Shown: positions 46,966 to 56,936, counted from the first letter of the stretch. The stretch is DNA of 64,000 nt from Arthrobacter sp. Hiyo8 (GCA_001549895.1 AP014719.1:2666001-2730000); one strand, 5' to 3'. Program-made: numbers and translations. Notes: generated by a model from the sequence alone, not told the origin.

Positions 46966-47688
46966 ATGAGTTTCGATGACCAGCTTCCGCCCAAAACTCG
47001 GCTGCTCCGTGCAGCTGCCGAGTTGCTGGCGAATTCGGATGGGTCGCCGGTCTCTACGCGCCAAATCACCAAACTTGCCGGCGTCACGGCGCCCACGCTT
47101 TACCACCACTTCGGCGACAAGGAGGGGCTGTTCGACGCCGTCGTTGCAGCCGGCTTCGAGGAGTATGTGGCGGGAGAGCGGGACTTCGCACCCTCTGGGG
47201 TCCCCCTGGAGGATGTCCGCCGGATGTGGGACAACCACGTCCAGTTCGGACTTACCCAACCGCACCTTTACCTGGTGATGTTCGGCAACATCCGTCCGGA
47301 AAGCAGGCCGGCCATCGTGGCTGATGCCGAGTCGCTTCTGGAGGAGATGCTGAGCAAGGCGGCCATTGCCGGGCAGATCAACGTACCCCCGCGTGAGGCG
47401 GCCAGAAGCATCCTGGCGGCCAACGTTGGCGTCACGCTCATGCTCATCGCAGAGCCTTTGGAAGACCGGAACCTCGAACTCTCCACCATGACCCGGGATT
47501 CCATGATTTTCGCCGTGTCCACGGAAACAGCCCGTGGCGCCGCAGCAGACGACTCCGGCAAGTCGTCCGTTGTTGTTGCGGCAATCGCGCTGAATGCGGC
47601 ACTCCAAGCCTCGCATTCAGACCAGCTATCCAGTTCGGAACTGAAGCTGTTCCTTGAATGGCTTCACCGAATCTCCAGCAGCTCCTAG
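46966..47688 (+). CDS. TetR-family regulator, probably of the PTS/mannitol genes
   Basis: 240 residues, intact. HTH: STRQITKLAGVTAPTLYHHFGDKEGLFDAV. The C-terminal domain (FGNIRPESRPAIVADAESLLEEML) is the common TetR_C form. It lies between ptsI (divergent) and mtlA (codirectional, 69 bases downstream) and next to a TATAGC inverted repeat, so control of both PTS units is likely. Most mannitol operons use MtlR or DeoR-type regulators, which makes a TetR protein here notable. Confidence 0.83.
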   Translation: MSFDDQLPPKTRLLRAAAELLANSDGSPVSTRQITKLAGVTAPTLYHHFGDKEGLFDAVVAAGFEEYVAGERDFAPSGVPLEDVRRMWDNHVQFGLTQPHLYLVMFGNIRPESRPAIVADAESLLEEMLSKAAIAGQINVPPREAARSILAANVGVTLMLIAEPLEDRNLELSTMTRDSMIFAVSTETARGAAADDSGKSSVVVAAIALNAALQASHSDQLSSSELKLFLEWLHRISSSS

Positions 47689-47757
47689 AGCTGTCCTCCT
47701 TCGATAGATATCGACTGATTCCGCATTGATGCGGGACTCACGTTAGGAATTCACACA

Positions 47758-49712
47758 ATGGCAACAGCGTCAGTTGCGAAACCGCGCACCAGCGTGCGCG
47801 TTGGTGTCCAAAAGTTCGGAACGTTCCTCTCGGGCATGATCATGCCCAACATCGGGCCTTTATTGCATGGGGCATCATCACCGCCCTGTTCATCCCGGCA
47901 GGGTTCTTCCCCAATGCGGACCTGGCCAAACTCGTGGGCCCCATGATCACGTACCTGTTGCCGCTGCTGATCGGCTATACCGGCGGCCGGGCGGTCCATG
48001 GCATCCGCGGCGGCGTGGTTGGAGCCGCCGCCACCATGGGTGTGATTGTGGGTACGGATATTCCGATGTTCATCGGTGCCATGCTCATGGGCCCGCTCAC
48101 GGCCTGGATCATGAAGAAGCTCGACAAGGTGTGGGAGGGCCGGGTCAAGCCGGGCTTCGAGATGCTGATCGACAACTTCTCCGCAGGCATCGTCGGTGCC
48201 GCACTGGCCATCTTCGGCATGTTGGTGATCGGTCCGGTTGTTAAGGCCTTCAGCGACGGCGCGAGCAACGTCGTCGAGTTCCTGGTCCACAACGGACTTC
48301 TGCCGCTGACCAGCATCTTCATCGAACCCGCCAAGGTCCTGTTCCTCAACAACGCGGTCAACCACGGCATCCTCACTCCGCTCGGTACGGAACAAGCGCT
48401 GCAAAACGGCAAGTCCATCTTGTTCCTGCTCGAGGCGAACCCCGGCCCGGGCGTCGGCGTCCTGCTCGCCTACATGTTCTTCGGCAAGGGCCTGGCACGG
48501 GCATCCGCTCCCGGCGCCGCGCTCATCCAGTTTGTCGGCGGTATCCACGAGATCTACTTCCCGTACATTCTCATGAAGCCGATCCTCATCCTCGCCACGA
48601 TCGCGGGCGGCATGACCGGCATCTTCACCTTGGTGGTCACCGGCGCGGGCTTGCGTTCGCCGGCAGCCCCTGGCAGCATCATCGCCGTCTTTGCCGCGAC
48701 AGCGAAAGACAGCTATTTCGGTGTCGCCCTGTCCGTGCTCCTCGCAGCCACAGTGTCCTTCCTGATCGCCTCCGTGATCCTGCGGACCAGCAAGACCACC
48801 GATGTGGACGCGCTGGGCCAGGCAACGTCCAGGATGGAAGAACTCAAGGGCAAAAAGAGCTCCGTTTCCTCCACCCTCCTGGGCGCCGGCGGCGGTACCG
48901 CCGTCCTGACCCGTCCTATCCAGAACATCGTGTTCGCGTGCGACGCCGGCATGGGCTCCAGCGCGATGGGTGCCTCGGTCCTGCGCAACAAGATCAAGGC
49001 AGCCGGTTTCCCGGAAGTCAAGGTCACCAATTCGGCCATTGCCAACCTCAGCGACACTTACGACGTCGTGGTCACGCACCAGGACCTGACAGAACGCGCG
49101 CGTCCGGTCACCTCCAGCGCCGTGCACGTCTCCGTGGACAACTTCATGAACAGTCCCCGGTACGAGGAGATTGTGGAACTGGTCAAGAGCAGCAACGCCG
49201 GATCCGGCGCTGAGGGCTCGACGGCGGTTGCCGAACCGGCCGCCGGTGCCCACGCGGCCCAGCCAGCCGTCGTCGGGGGCAAGGATGTCCTGCTCCCCGA
49301 AAGCGTGATCCTCACCGGCACCGCGACGGATCGTGACTCGGCCATCGACGAAGCAGGCAAGCTCCTGCTGGACCGCGGCGCCGTGGACATGGGCTACATT
49401 CACGCCATGCATGAGCGCGAGGAATCGGTGTCCACGTACATGGGCAGCTTCCTGGCCATCCCGCACGGCACGAACGCTGCCAAGAACCACATCCTGCACT
49501 CCGGTGTGTCGATCGTCCGCTATCCCGAGGGCATCGACTGGGGCGGCAAGCAGGTCAAGTTCGTCGTCGGCGTCGCCGGCATCAACAACGAGCACCTCCA
49601 CATCCTGTCCTCCATCGCCAAGATCTTCACGGACAAGGCGCAAGTGGCCCAGCTTGAACAGGCCACGTCGGTTCAGGAAGTGCTGGATCTGTTCGGGAAG
49701 GTCAACGCATAG
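47758..49712 (+). CDS. mtlA: Mannitol-specific PTS enzyme IICBA (frameshifted)
   Basis: Single-chain permease of 651 residues after restoring one G at 47854-47856. Order: IIC membrane domain (about residues 15-345, starting [21 protein letters not shown], with [10 protein letters not shown]), IIB with the phosphorylated cysteine in [15 protein letters not shown] near residue 394, an Ala-rich linker, and IIA with the active histidine in [10 protein letters not shown] near residue 568. It takes up mannitol as mannitol-1-phosphate, fed by EI and HPr encoded just upstream on the other strand. Its stop overlaps mtlD (TAGTG). Confidence 0.93.
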
Positions 49713-50859
49713 TGAAGGCAGTCCATTTTGGGGCAGGGAACATCGGACGGGGATTCGTCGGCTTACTGCTGCACGAGGCCGGATATGAGGTGGTCTTCGC
49801 CGATGTAGCGGATGCCTTGATCAGCCAACTCGCCTCCGCGTCCTCCTACGAGGTCCACGAGGTCGGAGAAAACGCGGCGGTCAAGACCGTGTCCGGTTTC
49901 CGGGCCCTGAATTCGGGCACCGAAGAGGTTGCCGTCGTCGCGGAAATCGCGACGGCGGACCTCGTCACCACGGCGGTGGGCCGCACATCCTGAAGTTCGT
50001 GGCACCCGTGATCGCGCGGGGCATCGCCGGCCGCTCGCCGTCGTTGGCTCCGCTCCAGGTGATGGCCTGCGAGAACGCGATCAACGCCACGGACCTCCTG
50101 CGTTCCGAAGTGGAAGCGGCGTGGGACGGTGCCGCGGGCGATCTTTCCTCCGTTGCTGTTTTTGCGAATACCGCGGTGGACAGAATTGTCCCCAACCAGG
50201 CGCCGGGCCAAGGCCTGGACGTCACTGTGGAGACCTTTTACGAGTGGGTCATCGACCAGACGCCGTTCGCGGGGGAGGCGCCGGTTATCCCCGGCGCGAC
50301 CTTCGTGGACGAGCTCGGTCCGTATATCGAACGGAAGCTCTTCACGGTCAACACGGGACACGCCTCGGCAGCATACTTCGGCTACGGCGCCGGCTTGGAG
50401 AAGATCTCCGATGCGATGGCCGACGCCTCGGTGGCCGCCCGGGTGCGTGCCGTGCTAGAGGAGACCAAACAGCTTCTCGTGGCCAAGCACGGTTTCGTCG
50501 AAGCTGAGCAGGAAGCGTACGTGCAGAAGATCCTGTCCCGCTTCACCAACCCGTACTTGCCGGACACCGTGAACCGGGTTGGCCGTGCTCCGCTCCGGAA
50601 GTTGGGCCGGCACGAACGGTTCATCGGCCCGGCAGCGGAACTGGCCGAGCGCGGAATAACTCCCGTTGCCTTGCTCGACGCGATGTCCGCTGCCCTTCGT
50701 TTCGACGACGGAGCCGACGACGAAGCCGTGGAACTCGCCCGGATGCTTTCGGAGATGGACGCCGGCGAGGCGGTTGAGCGGATCACGGAACTGCCGCCGT
50801 CGCACCCGTTGTTCCCGCAAGTGCAGAAGCTGATCGAAGACCGCAAGGCCGAGGCCTAG
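49712..50859 (+). CDS. mtlD: Mannitol-1-phosphate 5-dehydrogenase (frameshifted)
   Basis: 382 residues after restoring one G at 49978-49980. The NAD motif [16 protein letters not shown] opens the protein; [26 protein letters not shown] and the catalytic-lysine region [20 protein letters not shown] are the MtlD signature. It oxidises mannitol-1-phosphate to fructose-6-phosphate. GTG start overlapping the mtlA stop indicates translational coupling. It is followed by array C at a convergent junction with a MarR gene. Confidence 0.93.
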
Positions 50860-50923
50860 ACAGCCGGGCCGGGCTGGCGACGCCCGCTGGCGGTCCGGTG
50901 CGCCCGCGTGCCAGCCGGCCGCG

Positions 50924-50997
50924 ACGCCCGCTCAGATATGCGGGCCTTTTCCGGGACGCTCGCTCGGATATGCCGGCTTTTTCCTGAACGCCCGCTC
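50924..50997. repeat. 32-bp periodic array C
   Basis: Three cores in the reverse orientation: ACGCCCGCTC at 50924, ACGCTCGCTC at 50956 and ACGCCCGCTC at 50988, spaced exactly 32 bases. The first two are followed by AGATATG/GGATATG and a CCTTTTCC-like segment. The last core runs straight into the hairpin at 50995. Confidence 0.9.
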
Positions 50998-51029
50998 ACC
51001 CTCCTTTACCTCATGTGAAGGAGGGTGAG
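50995..51029. terminator. Hairpin between mtlD and MarR genes
   Basis: Twelve-base arms CTCACCCTCCTT / AAGGAGGGTGAG with an 11-base loop. The stem shares ACCCTCCTT with the hairpin at 52886, on the other side of the MarR cassette. Confidence 0.75.
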
Positions 51030-51062
51030 TGCTTTAAGGCTCTAAAAGTAGGGAAGCGTCGA

Positions 51063-51551
51063 CTAGTTGCCGAGTTCTTCCGACGCCGTTCGCCCGGCGG
51101 CATGGACGCGCCGCAGGAAATCCGTGATGACGGCGATTTCGGAGTCGTCGTAATCTGCGCAGATAGTGTCCATCAGGCTGTTCATTCCCGAGTAGAGGCG
51201 GAACATCTCGGCGTTTCTGTCGGGGAGAATCCGGATCACCACGGCGCGACGGTCGGACGGATCGCGGTCCCGGGCGATCCAGCCTCCGCGTTCAAGCCGG
51301 TCGAGGATGCCGGTCATGGTGGCTGGGTGCAGGCCGGCGTGTTTGGCCAACGTGCTCGGGCTGAGCGGCCCCCTGCTTGAGATCAGGTCAAGGCAGTCGA
51401 GGTCAACATCCTTCAGTTCGGCTTGGGTGCCGACCTGGTGATTGAGTACGGATAGTTGCACGCGCACGCCGCGAAGCTCGGCTTTGAGCTCAGCAACGGC
51501 ACGTCGCCGAAGGCGCGGAGTTGCCGCCTCTTGATTTGATATGGAACTCAT
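51063..51551 (-). CDS. MarR-family regulator
   Basis: 162 residues, intact. The winged HTH includes LDLISSRGPLSPSTLAKHAGLHPATMTGILDRLERGGWIARDRDPSDRRAVVI, ending in the conserved wing Asp-Arg-Arg. It is divergent from an NAD(P)-binding reductase and a DUF1772 membrane protein, and an ATATG/CATAT inverted repeat overlaps its own start codon, so it probably represses itself and the divergent pair. Confidence 0.85.
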   Translation of the reverse strand: MSSISNQEAATPRLRRRAVAELKAELRGVRVQLSVLNHQVGTQAELKDVDLDCLDLISSRGPLSPSTLAKHAGLHPATMTGILDRLERGGWIARDRDPSDRRAVVIRILPDRNAEMFRLYSGMNSLMDTICADYDDSEIAVITDFLRRVHAAGRTASEELGN

Positions 51552-51553
51552 AT
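51539..51553. promoter_or_regulatory. Candidate MarR operator over the MarR start codon
   Basis: ATATG-GAACT-CATAT inverted repeat, extended by GAT/ATC-type flanks. It covers the MarR ATG at 51551 and lies 58 bases before the divergent reductase ATG. Confidence 0.55.
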
Positions 51554-51611
51554 GATATCGCTTCTGTATTGTATGGTTTTCCTAGGACAAGAATACCGGA
51601 GGCCGCATCAC

Positions 51612-52341
51612 ATGAAGATTGCAGTATTCGGGGCGAACGGCCCACCGGAAGGATTCTCACCGCACAAGCGCTCGACGCCGGACACGTCGTCACCGCTGTC
51701 ACGCGCAGGCCGCACGAATCCCGATTTCCGCTCCCGGCCTAAGTGTGGTCGGCGCCGATGTGTACAACTTCGAGGACGTGAGCGCCGTCGTCGAAGGAAG
51801 TGATGCCGTCCTCTCAACCCTCGGCGTTCCATACAGCCGACAGCCGATCACGGTCTATTCAGTGGGCACCGGCAACATCATCCGGGCAATGGGCAACCAC
51901 GGCGTCCGTCGATTGGTCTGCGTGAGCTCCAGCGCCACCGACACTACGGCCGGCCCGCATGGAGGGTTCCTTTTCGAGAAGGTGCTACAGCCCCTCGTCA
52001 CCAAGTTGCTGGGTAAGACGCTGTACGAGGACATGCGGCGGATGGAGGCCGCCGTCGTCGACAGCGGCCTGGACTGGACAATCATGCGGCCTTCCGGTCT
52101 TTTCGAAACCGATTCCGTGACTGAATACAAGATGGCCGTTGACTACATAAATGGCACTTTCACGTCGCGGGCCGACCTGGCGGACTCCATGCTGAGGCAA
52201 CTCACTTCGGACGAGTTCGTGCGCAAGAACGTAGCAGTTGCAACCTTTTCGCAGAAGCCGAGCCTCATTCAGCTGCTTTTCCGCGAGGCCAGCAGCAAGA
52301 AGGCCGCGCCGGACAGTGTTCCTGCGGGAAAGCTGTCATGA
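51612..52341 (+). CDS. NAD(P)-binding, NmrA/SDR-type atypical reductase (two frameshifts)
   Basis: 243 residues after repairs at 51641-51643 and 51733-51735. The Rossmann loop is IAVFGANGPTGRI in the repaired frame; LVCVSSSATDTTAG and LDWTIMRPSGLFET fit the NmrA-like/atypical SDR family, which often acts as redox sensor or quinone/flavin reductase. Its stop overlaps the start of the DUF1772 gene (ATGA). Divergent from and probably repressed by the MarR protein. Confidence 0.82.
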
Positions 52342-52844
52342 GCCGTCTAGCCATCCAGTCAGTGGTCCGTATCGCTGGGCTTGTATTCGTCGGCCTGTTC
52401 GCGGGGTTCCTCACTGGGATACTCGTCTTGGAATTGTCCTTGCGGCAATTTAGCAGCACGGTTTACGCCCAGCTCCAGCAGGTGGCCCTCGTCGGGCTGC
52501 CTCTCCTGGCCTCAGTCCTCCTGTTTCCAGCGCTGATTGCCACGGCGGCCCTGGTATTGATGGAGCTCAAGACAAGGGATCGCGGTTTCTGGTTGGTGGC
52601 CGGCGCCCTCGCGCTGCTGCTCGCGGCCTTGATCACCACACTCGTAGTCAACGTTCCTATCAATCTGGCCGAAGCTGGATGGAACGTCAGCAACCCGCCA
52701 GGGGACTGGGCGGACATACGCGACCGTTGGCAGGTGGGCCACGCAGTACGAACCTTTGCTGCGTTCTTGGCCTTCGGAGCTTTGTCAGTCGCCGCGGCGC
52801 GACAACCGATCCGCCGTCGGAGTTTGCAGCCCGCGCCAGCATAA
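52338..52844 (+). CDS. DUF1772-type membrane protein (anthrone-oxygenase-like)
   Basis: 168 residues, intact, four hydrophobic helices. The loop NVPINLAEAGWNVSNPPGDWADIRDRWQVGHAVRTFAAFLAF contains the N-x-P-x-N and W-x-H-x-x-R elements of DUF1772, a family that includes fungal anthrone oxygenase. Coupled by a 4-base overlap with the NmrA-type reductase. The pair with a MarR regulator recurs in actinobacteria, but the substrate is unknown. Confidence 0.8.
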   Translation: MSRLAIQSVVRIAGLVFVGLFAGFLTGILVLELSLRQFSSTVYAQLQQVALVGLPLLASVLLFPALIATAALVLMELKTRDRGFWLVAGALALLLAALITTLVVNVPINLAEAGWNVSNPPGDWADIRDRWQVGHAVRTFAAFLAFGALSVAAARQPIRRRSLQPAPA

Positions 52845-52885
52845 GTCCCGGCGCCCAACGCTCACCCGCCTTTGGCGGGACAGTC

Positions 52886-52919
52886 GAAACCCTCCTTCAC
52901 ATTGATGAAGGAGGGTTTC
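52886..52919. terminator. Terminator after the DUF1772 gene
   Basis: Fourteen-base arms GAAACCCTCCTTCA / TGAAGGAGGGTTTC with a six-base loop, followed by GGGTTTTG, 41 bases past the stop. Confidence 0.8.
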
Positions 52920-52938
52920 GGGTTTTGCCGCTACATGT

Positions 52939-53012
52939 GAGCGAGCGTTGGAAGAACCGCCGCTATATGTGAGCGGGCGTTGCGTCGAAAAGGCTCGTAG
53001 GTGAGCGGGCGT
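52939..53012. repeat. 32-bp periodic array D
   Basis: Three cores in the forward orientation: GAGCGAGCGT at 52939, GAGCGGGCGT at 52971 and 53003, exactly 32 bases apart; the first two are preceded by CTACATGT and CTATATGT. The array abuts the stop of the amino acid permease at 53014. It mirrors array C. Confidence 0.9.
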
Positions 53013-53013
53013 C

Positions 53014-54486
53014 CTAGCGGGCGGCGGTTTCGACTGCGGCCGTCTCGGTTTCGGCCATGGCCTTCCACTCGGCGACGCGGGCTTGGTGCAATGGCGATTT
53101 CCGGACCAAGGCGTAGGCGACGGCGAGGATCGCGAACCAGATGGGCGTTACGAGCAAAGCTGTGAGGGTGTCCGGCTGCGTCGTCAGGGCCCAGACCAGG
53201 AAGCCGAAGAAGGCGAAGACCACCCACACCATCACGATCCCGCCGGGCATCTTGAACGTCGATGCCTCGTGCAGTTGGGGCCGGCGCTTTCGGAAGACGA
53301 GGTAGCTGGCCAGGATGATCGACCACACGAACATAAAGCAGACGGCGGACACCGTGGTGACCATGTCGAAAGCTGCTCCGATGTCTTTGCCCGCGTAGAG
53401 CAGGGCGACGCCGCCAAGGAGAAGCACGCAGGACAGGAACAGGGCGTTCTGCGGAACCTTGCGGCTCGAAAGACGGCCGAACATCTTCGGGGCATCGCCG
53501 TCGTTCGCCAGGCCAAACACCATGCGCGACGTCGAGTAGATACCGGAGTTGGCCGAGGACATGGCGGAAGTCAGGACCACGAGGTTCACCACGGTGGCCG
53601 CGATGCCCAGTCCGGCCAGGGAGAACATGGCGATGAACGGGCTGTGGCCGGCTTTGAACTCGGTCCACGGGATGACGGACATCAGGATGATGAGCGCGCC
53701 GACGTAGAACAGCATGACGCGGACCGGGATGGCGTTGATGGCGCGGGGCAGGTTGTGCTCCGGGTTCTTGGTCTCGGCCGCGGCGGTGCCCACCAGTTCG
53801 ATACCCACGAACGCGAAGACGGCGATCTGGAAGCCGGCAACGAACCCCATGAATTCCTTGGGGAAGAAGCCGCCGTGGCTCCAGAGGTTGGTGAAGCTTG
53901 CGGCGCCGGCGTCGGACGTGAAGCCGGTGGAAATCATCACGATGCCCACGATGATCAACGCGGCAATGGCGATGATCTTGATGAGGGCGAACCAGAACTC
54001 AGTCTCGCCGAAGGCCTTCACTGTGGGGAGGTTCAGGAGGAGCAGGATGACGATGGTCGCGAGGCCTGGAATCCAGAGCGGCACGCCCGGCCAGAGCTCG
54101 TTGGCGTAACCCGCGATGGCGATGACATCGGCCACGCCGGTCACCACCCAGCAGAACCAATAGGTCCAGCCGGTGAAGAAGCCTGCCCAGGGGCCGAGGA
54201 GGTCGCCGGCGAAGTCGCTGAAGGACTTGTAGTTCAGGTTGGAGAGCAGGAGTTGGCCCATGGCGCGCATGACGAAGAACAGCATGAAGCCGATGATCAT
54301 GTACACGAAGATCACGGACGGCCCGGCGACAGAGATGGTCTTTCCGGAGCCCATGAACAGGCCTGTTCCGATGGCGCCGCCGATGGCAAGCAACTGGATG
54401 TGGCGGTTGCTCAGTGAGCGTGCCAGATGCGGCTCGCTGTCTTTGCTGGAGGCAGTGCGTTGCCCCGTTGTTGTCTGGTCGGACAT
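53014..54486 (-). CDS. cycA: D-serine/D-alanine/glycine-type amino acid permease
   Basis: 490-residue APC-family transporter with 12 helices, intact. The N-terminus LSNRHIQLLAIGGAIGTGLFMGSG, FVYMIIGFMLFFVMRAMGQLLL and FTGWTYWFCWVVTGVADVIAI follow E. coli CycA closely as I remember it. It imports D-alanine, D-serine or glycine with protons. Monocistronic; its stop is directly against array D. It could support the alanine use suggested by ald. Confidence 0.85.
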   Translation of the reverse strand: MSDQTTTGQRTASSKDSEPHLARSLSNRHIQLLAIGGAIGTGLFMGSGKTISVAGPSVIFVYMIIGFMLFFVMRAMGQLLLSNLNYKSFSDFAGDLLGPWAGFFTGWTYWFCWVVTGVADVIAIAGYANELWPGVPLWIPGLATIVILLLLNLPTVKAFGETEFWFALIKIIAIAALIIVGIVMISTGFTSDAGAASFTNLWSHGGFFPKEFMGFVAGFQIAVFAFVGIELVGTAAAETKNPEHNLPRAINAIPVRVMLFYVGALIILMSVIPWTEFKAGHSPFIAMFSLAGLGIAATVVNLVVLTSAMSSANSGIYSTSRMVFGLANDGDAPKMFGRLSSRKVPQNALFLSCVLLLGGVALLYAGKDIGAAFDMVTTVSAVCFMFVWSIILASYLVFRKRRPQLHEASTFKMPGGIVMVWVVFAFFGFLVWALTTQPDTLTALLVTPIWFAILAVAYALVRKSPLHQARVAEWKAMAETETAAVETAAR

Positions 54487-54644
54487 ATCTGCATCCTTCG
54501 GGTGATTCGCCGCATGGTGACGTGGCTAACAATTCTGCTAGTCCAAACTAACTCGAACCATTCAAGAATTTGTGATTGATCGTTTCACCTAGAATTCATG
54601 AAGGCGCGTAAACCGAAGCCGCCAGCTTGTGTCAGGCTGGTGTT

Positions 54645-55148
54645 ATGAGTCACGCAAATCCAGGAGTGAAGCCGCTGTTGAGCATGGTTCTGGACGAAGG
54701 CGTCTTCACGCTCCGCCGGGCCCATTGGGAGGACCTCCCTGCCATTCTGAGACTGCTCGCCGCCGATCAATTGGGCAGTTCCCGTGAAAATGCCGAGGAC
54801 GTCGGCCCCTATCTGCAGGCGTTTCAGCAGATCAACGAGGATCCGGCCCAACTGTTGGTGGTGGGCCACTTGAACGGCGCTTGCGTTGCAACTTTCCAGC
54901 TGAGTTTCATCCCGGGCTTGGCCCGGAAGGGCTCGCTGCGCTGCCAGATCGAGGCCGTGCGCGTCGCCGCCGAGTTGCGGGATCACGGCGTCGGTGCGGC
55001 CATGATGCAATGGGCCATCGAAGAGGCGCGGAACAGGGGCTGCACCCTGGTCCAGCTCACCAGCGACAAGTCCCGCAAGGACGCCCATCGCTTCTATGAG
55101 CGGCTTGGTTTCGTGGCAAGTCACGAGGGAATGAAGCTGGCGCTGTAG
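54645..55148 (+). CDS. GNAT-family acetyltransferase
   Basis: 167 residues from ATG 54645. FTLRRAHWEDLPAILRLL is the N-terminal strand-helix, IEAVRVAAELRDHGVGAAMMQWAIEEAR the acetyl-CoA pyrophosphate loop, and LTSDKSRKDAHRFYERLGF the C-terminal motif, close to small GNATs that acetylate amino acids or antibiotics. Intact, monocistronic, divergent from cycA. Substrate unknown. Confidence 0.83.
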   Translation: MSHANPGVKPLLSMVLDEGVFTLRRAHWEDLPAILRLLAADQLGSSRENAEDVGPYLQAFQQINEDPAQLLVVGHLNGACVATFQLSFIPGLARKGSLRCQIEAVRVAAELRDHGVGAAMMQWAIEEARNRGCTLVQLTSDKSRKDAHRFYERLGFVASHEGMKLAL

Positions 55149-55195
55149 CGCGGGCGGCCTGGAGGCCGCGCCAAACCAAAGGCCCGCACCCCTTG

Positions 55196-55232
55196 ATATT
55201 TAGGCAGCCTAACTGTTAGGATACCTAAATAT
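55196..55232. promoter_or_regulatory. Nested palindromic operator overlapping a MarR start codon
   Basis: Outer arms ATATTTAGG / CCTAAATAT and inner arms CCTAAC / GTTAGG around a central T. The right outer arm includes the MarR start codon at 55231, so the bound protein would block its own translation start region and promoter. Confidence 0.8.
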
Positions 55233-55677
55233 GAATACCAATCACGTTGACGACGCGCTCCTTGCCCTCGCCCAATCATTCCGGGAAGCTTTGCGGCAGA
55301 GCGTCTACGTGATGCGCCGCCTCGATTCCGAGGAGCAACTCAGCTCTGCCCAGCTTGGCGTCCTCAAGATGGCGCTCGACGGCGGTGCCCGCGTCGGTGG
55401 GATCGCACGGAACCTTGGGGTCAAGGTTCCCAGTGCCACGGAGCAGATCATCAAGCTTGAGCGTGCGGGCCTGGTCAAACGCGAAGCGGACCCGGACGAC
55501 TCCCGTGCCGTCCGCGTCGCCGCGACGGCGGCGGGGCGTGCCGCCGTCGAGAACGCAGACCGTCGCCGTAACGAATTCATCGCCGGGATCCTCGGAACGC
55601 TAAGCCAGGCAGAACGCGACGCCGTGGAAGCCGCCCTTCCGGTGTTCGACAAGATCAACCATTCAGTCCAGAACTGA
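55231..55677 (+). CDS. MarR-family regulator of the MFS gene
   Basis: 148 residues, intact. HTH and wing: LSSAQLGVLKMAL, VGGIARNLGVKVPSATEQIIKLERAGLVKREADPDDSRAVRV. ATG sits inside the TTAGG palindrome and there is no normal leader, so the message may be leaderless or start very close to the ATG. It precedes an MFS exporter by 28 bases; this is the classic MarR-exporter pair, responsive to a toxic compound. Confidence 0.86.
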   Translation: MNTNHVDDALLALAQSFREALRQSVYVMRRLDSEEQLSSAQLGVLKMALDGGARVGGIARNLGVKVPSATEQIIKLERAGLVKREADPDDSRAVRVAATAAGRAAVENADRRRNEFIAGILGTLSQAERDAVEAALPVFDKINHSVQN

Positions 55678-55705
55678 ACAAGCCAAGAAACTAGGAGAGC
55701 AGTCC

Positions 55706-56931
55706 ATGAAAGGCCAGCTCGCAGATCAACTGCAGCCAGCGGAAGAAACCCTCGAGGCCGAGAAGGCTTCGTTCCTCAAGCAGCCCAAGGCTGTGTGGGC
55801 CACGGCGATTGCCGCCGTCTTCGCCTTCATGGGCATCGGTTTGGTGGACCCGATCCTGCCGGCCATCGCCAAGAACCTCCAGGCCAGCCCCAGCCAAGTG
55901 TCGTTGCTCTTCACGAGCTACTTCCTCGTGACTGCGGTCGCGATGCTCGTGACGGGGTTCGTCTCTTCGCGGATCGGCGGCAAGAAGACGCTCATGATCG
56001 GCCTGGCCTTGATTGTCGTGTTCGCCTCGCTGTCGGGCCTGTCCGGAAGCGTGGGTGAGCTGGTCGGATTCCGCGCTGGTTGGGACTTGGCAACGCTCTC
56101 TTCGTGGCCACCGCGCTTGCCGTGATTGTCGGCGTCGCGAGCGGTGGAACCGGAACTGCGATCATCCTGTACGAAGCAGCCCTTGGCCTGGGCATTTCCC
56201 TCGGCCCGTTGCTCGGCGCGCTTCTGGGCGGCTGGCAGTGGCGCGCACCGTTCTTCGGCACCGCCGTCCTCATGGCCGTTTCCTTCATCGCCTTGCTGGC
56301 CTTGTTGCCCAAGACCCCGACGCCGGCAACGAAGGCCCGTTTGCGTGACCCTCTCCTTGCCCTGGGCCACAAGGGCCTCCGCACCACTGCGGCCAGTGCC
56401 CTGTTCTACAACTACGGCTTCTTCACGATCCTTGCCTTCACGCCCTTCATCCTTGGAATGGACGCCTACGGTATCGGTGCCGTGTTCTTCGGTTGGGGCG
56501 TAGCAGTGGCCGTGTTCTCGGTCTTCGTGGCTCCCCTGCTGCAGCGTCGATTCGGCACCACCAACGTCCTGATCGGCACCCTCGCCGCTCTTTTGCTGGA
56601 CCTCGTCGGGCTGGGACTGGCCGCGGGGCACTCGGTGACTGCCGTCGTCGTGCTTGTCATTGTGGCGGGCGCCCTGCTGGGCATCAACAACACGCTCTAC
56701 ACCGAACTGGCCATGGAGGTCTCCGATTCGCCGCGTCCGGTAGCATCGGCCGGTTACAACTTTGTGCGCTGGATGGGCGGGGCGCTGGCTCCGTTTGTCG
56801 CGGCCCAGCTGGGTGAGCACTTCGGCCCGCAGGTGCCGTTCTTCGCCGCCGCCCTTGCCCTCGCGTTCGCGATCCTCGTGGCCGCTGGTGGTCGCCGCTT
56901 CCTGAAGTCCCACGAACCGCACCTCCTGTAG
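55706..56931 (+). CDS. MFS drug/metabolite exporter (frameshifted)
   Basis: 408 residues after restoring one G at 56082-56084. Twelve helices; FAFMGIGLVDPILPAIAKNL and SRIGGKKTLMIGL in the first half, PLLQRRFGTTNVLIGTL in the second. The motif GIGLVDPILPAIA is frequent in DHA1-type exporters. GAGAGCAGTCC precedes the ATG. Forms an operon with the MarR gene. It converges on a sugar porter across the 66-bp palindrome. Confidence 0.85.
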
Positions 56932-56936
56932 GAGGG

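Noticed and set aside
47751..49643. Long minus-strand frame antisense to mtlA (630 codons)
   Set aside because: It is rich in Asp, Gly, His and Val as expected for the shadow of a GC-rich gene; mtlA on the other strand has full domain support.
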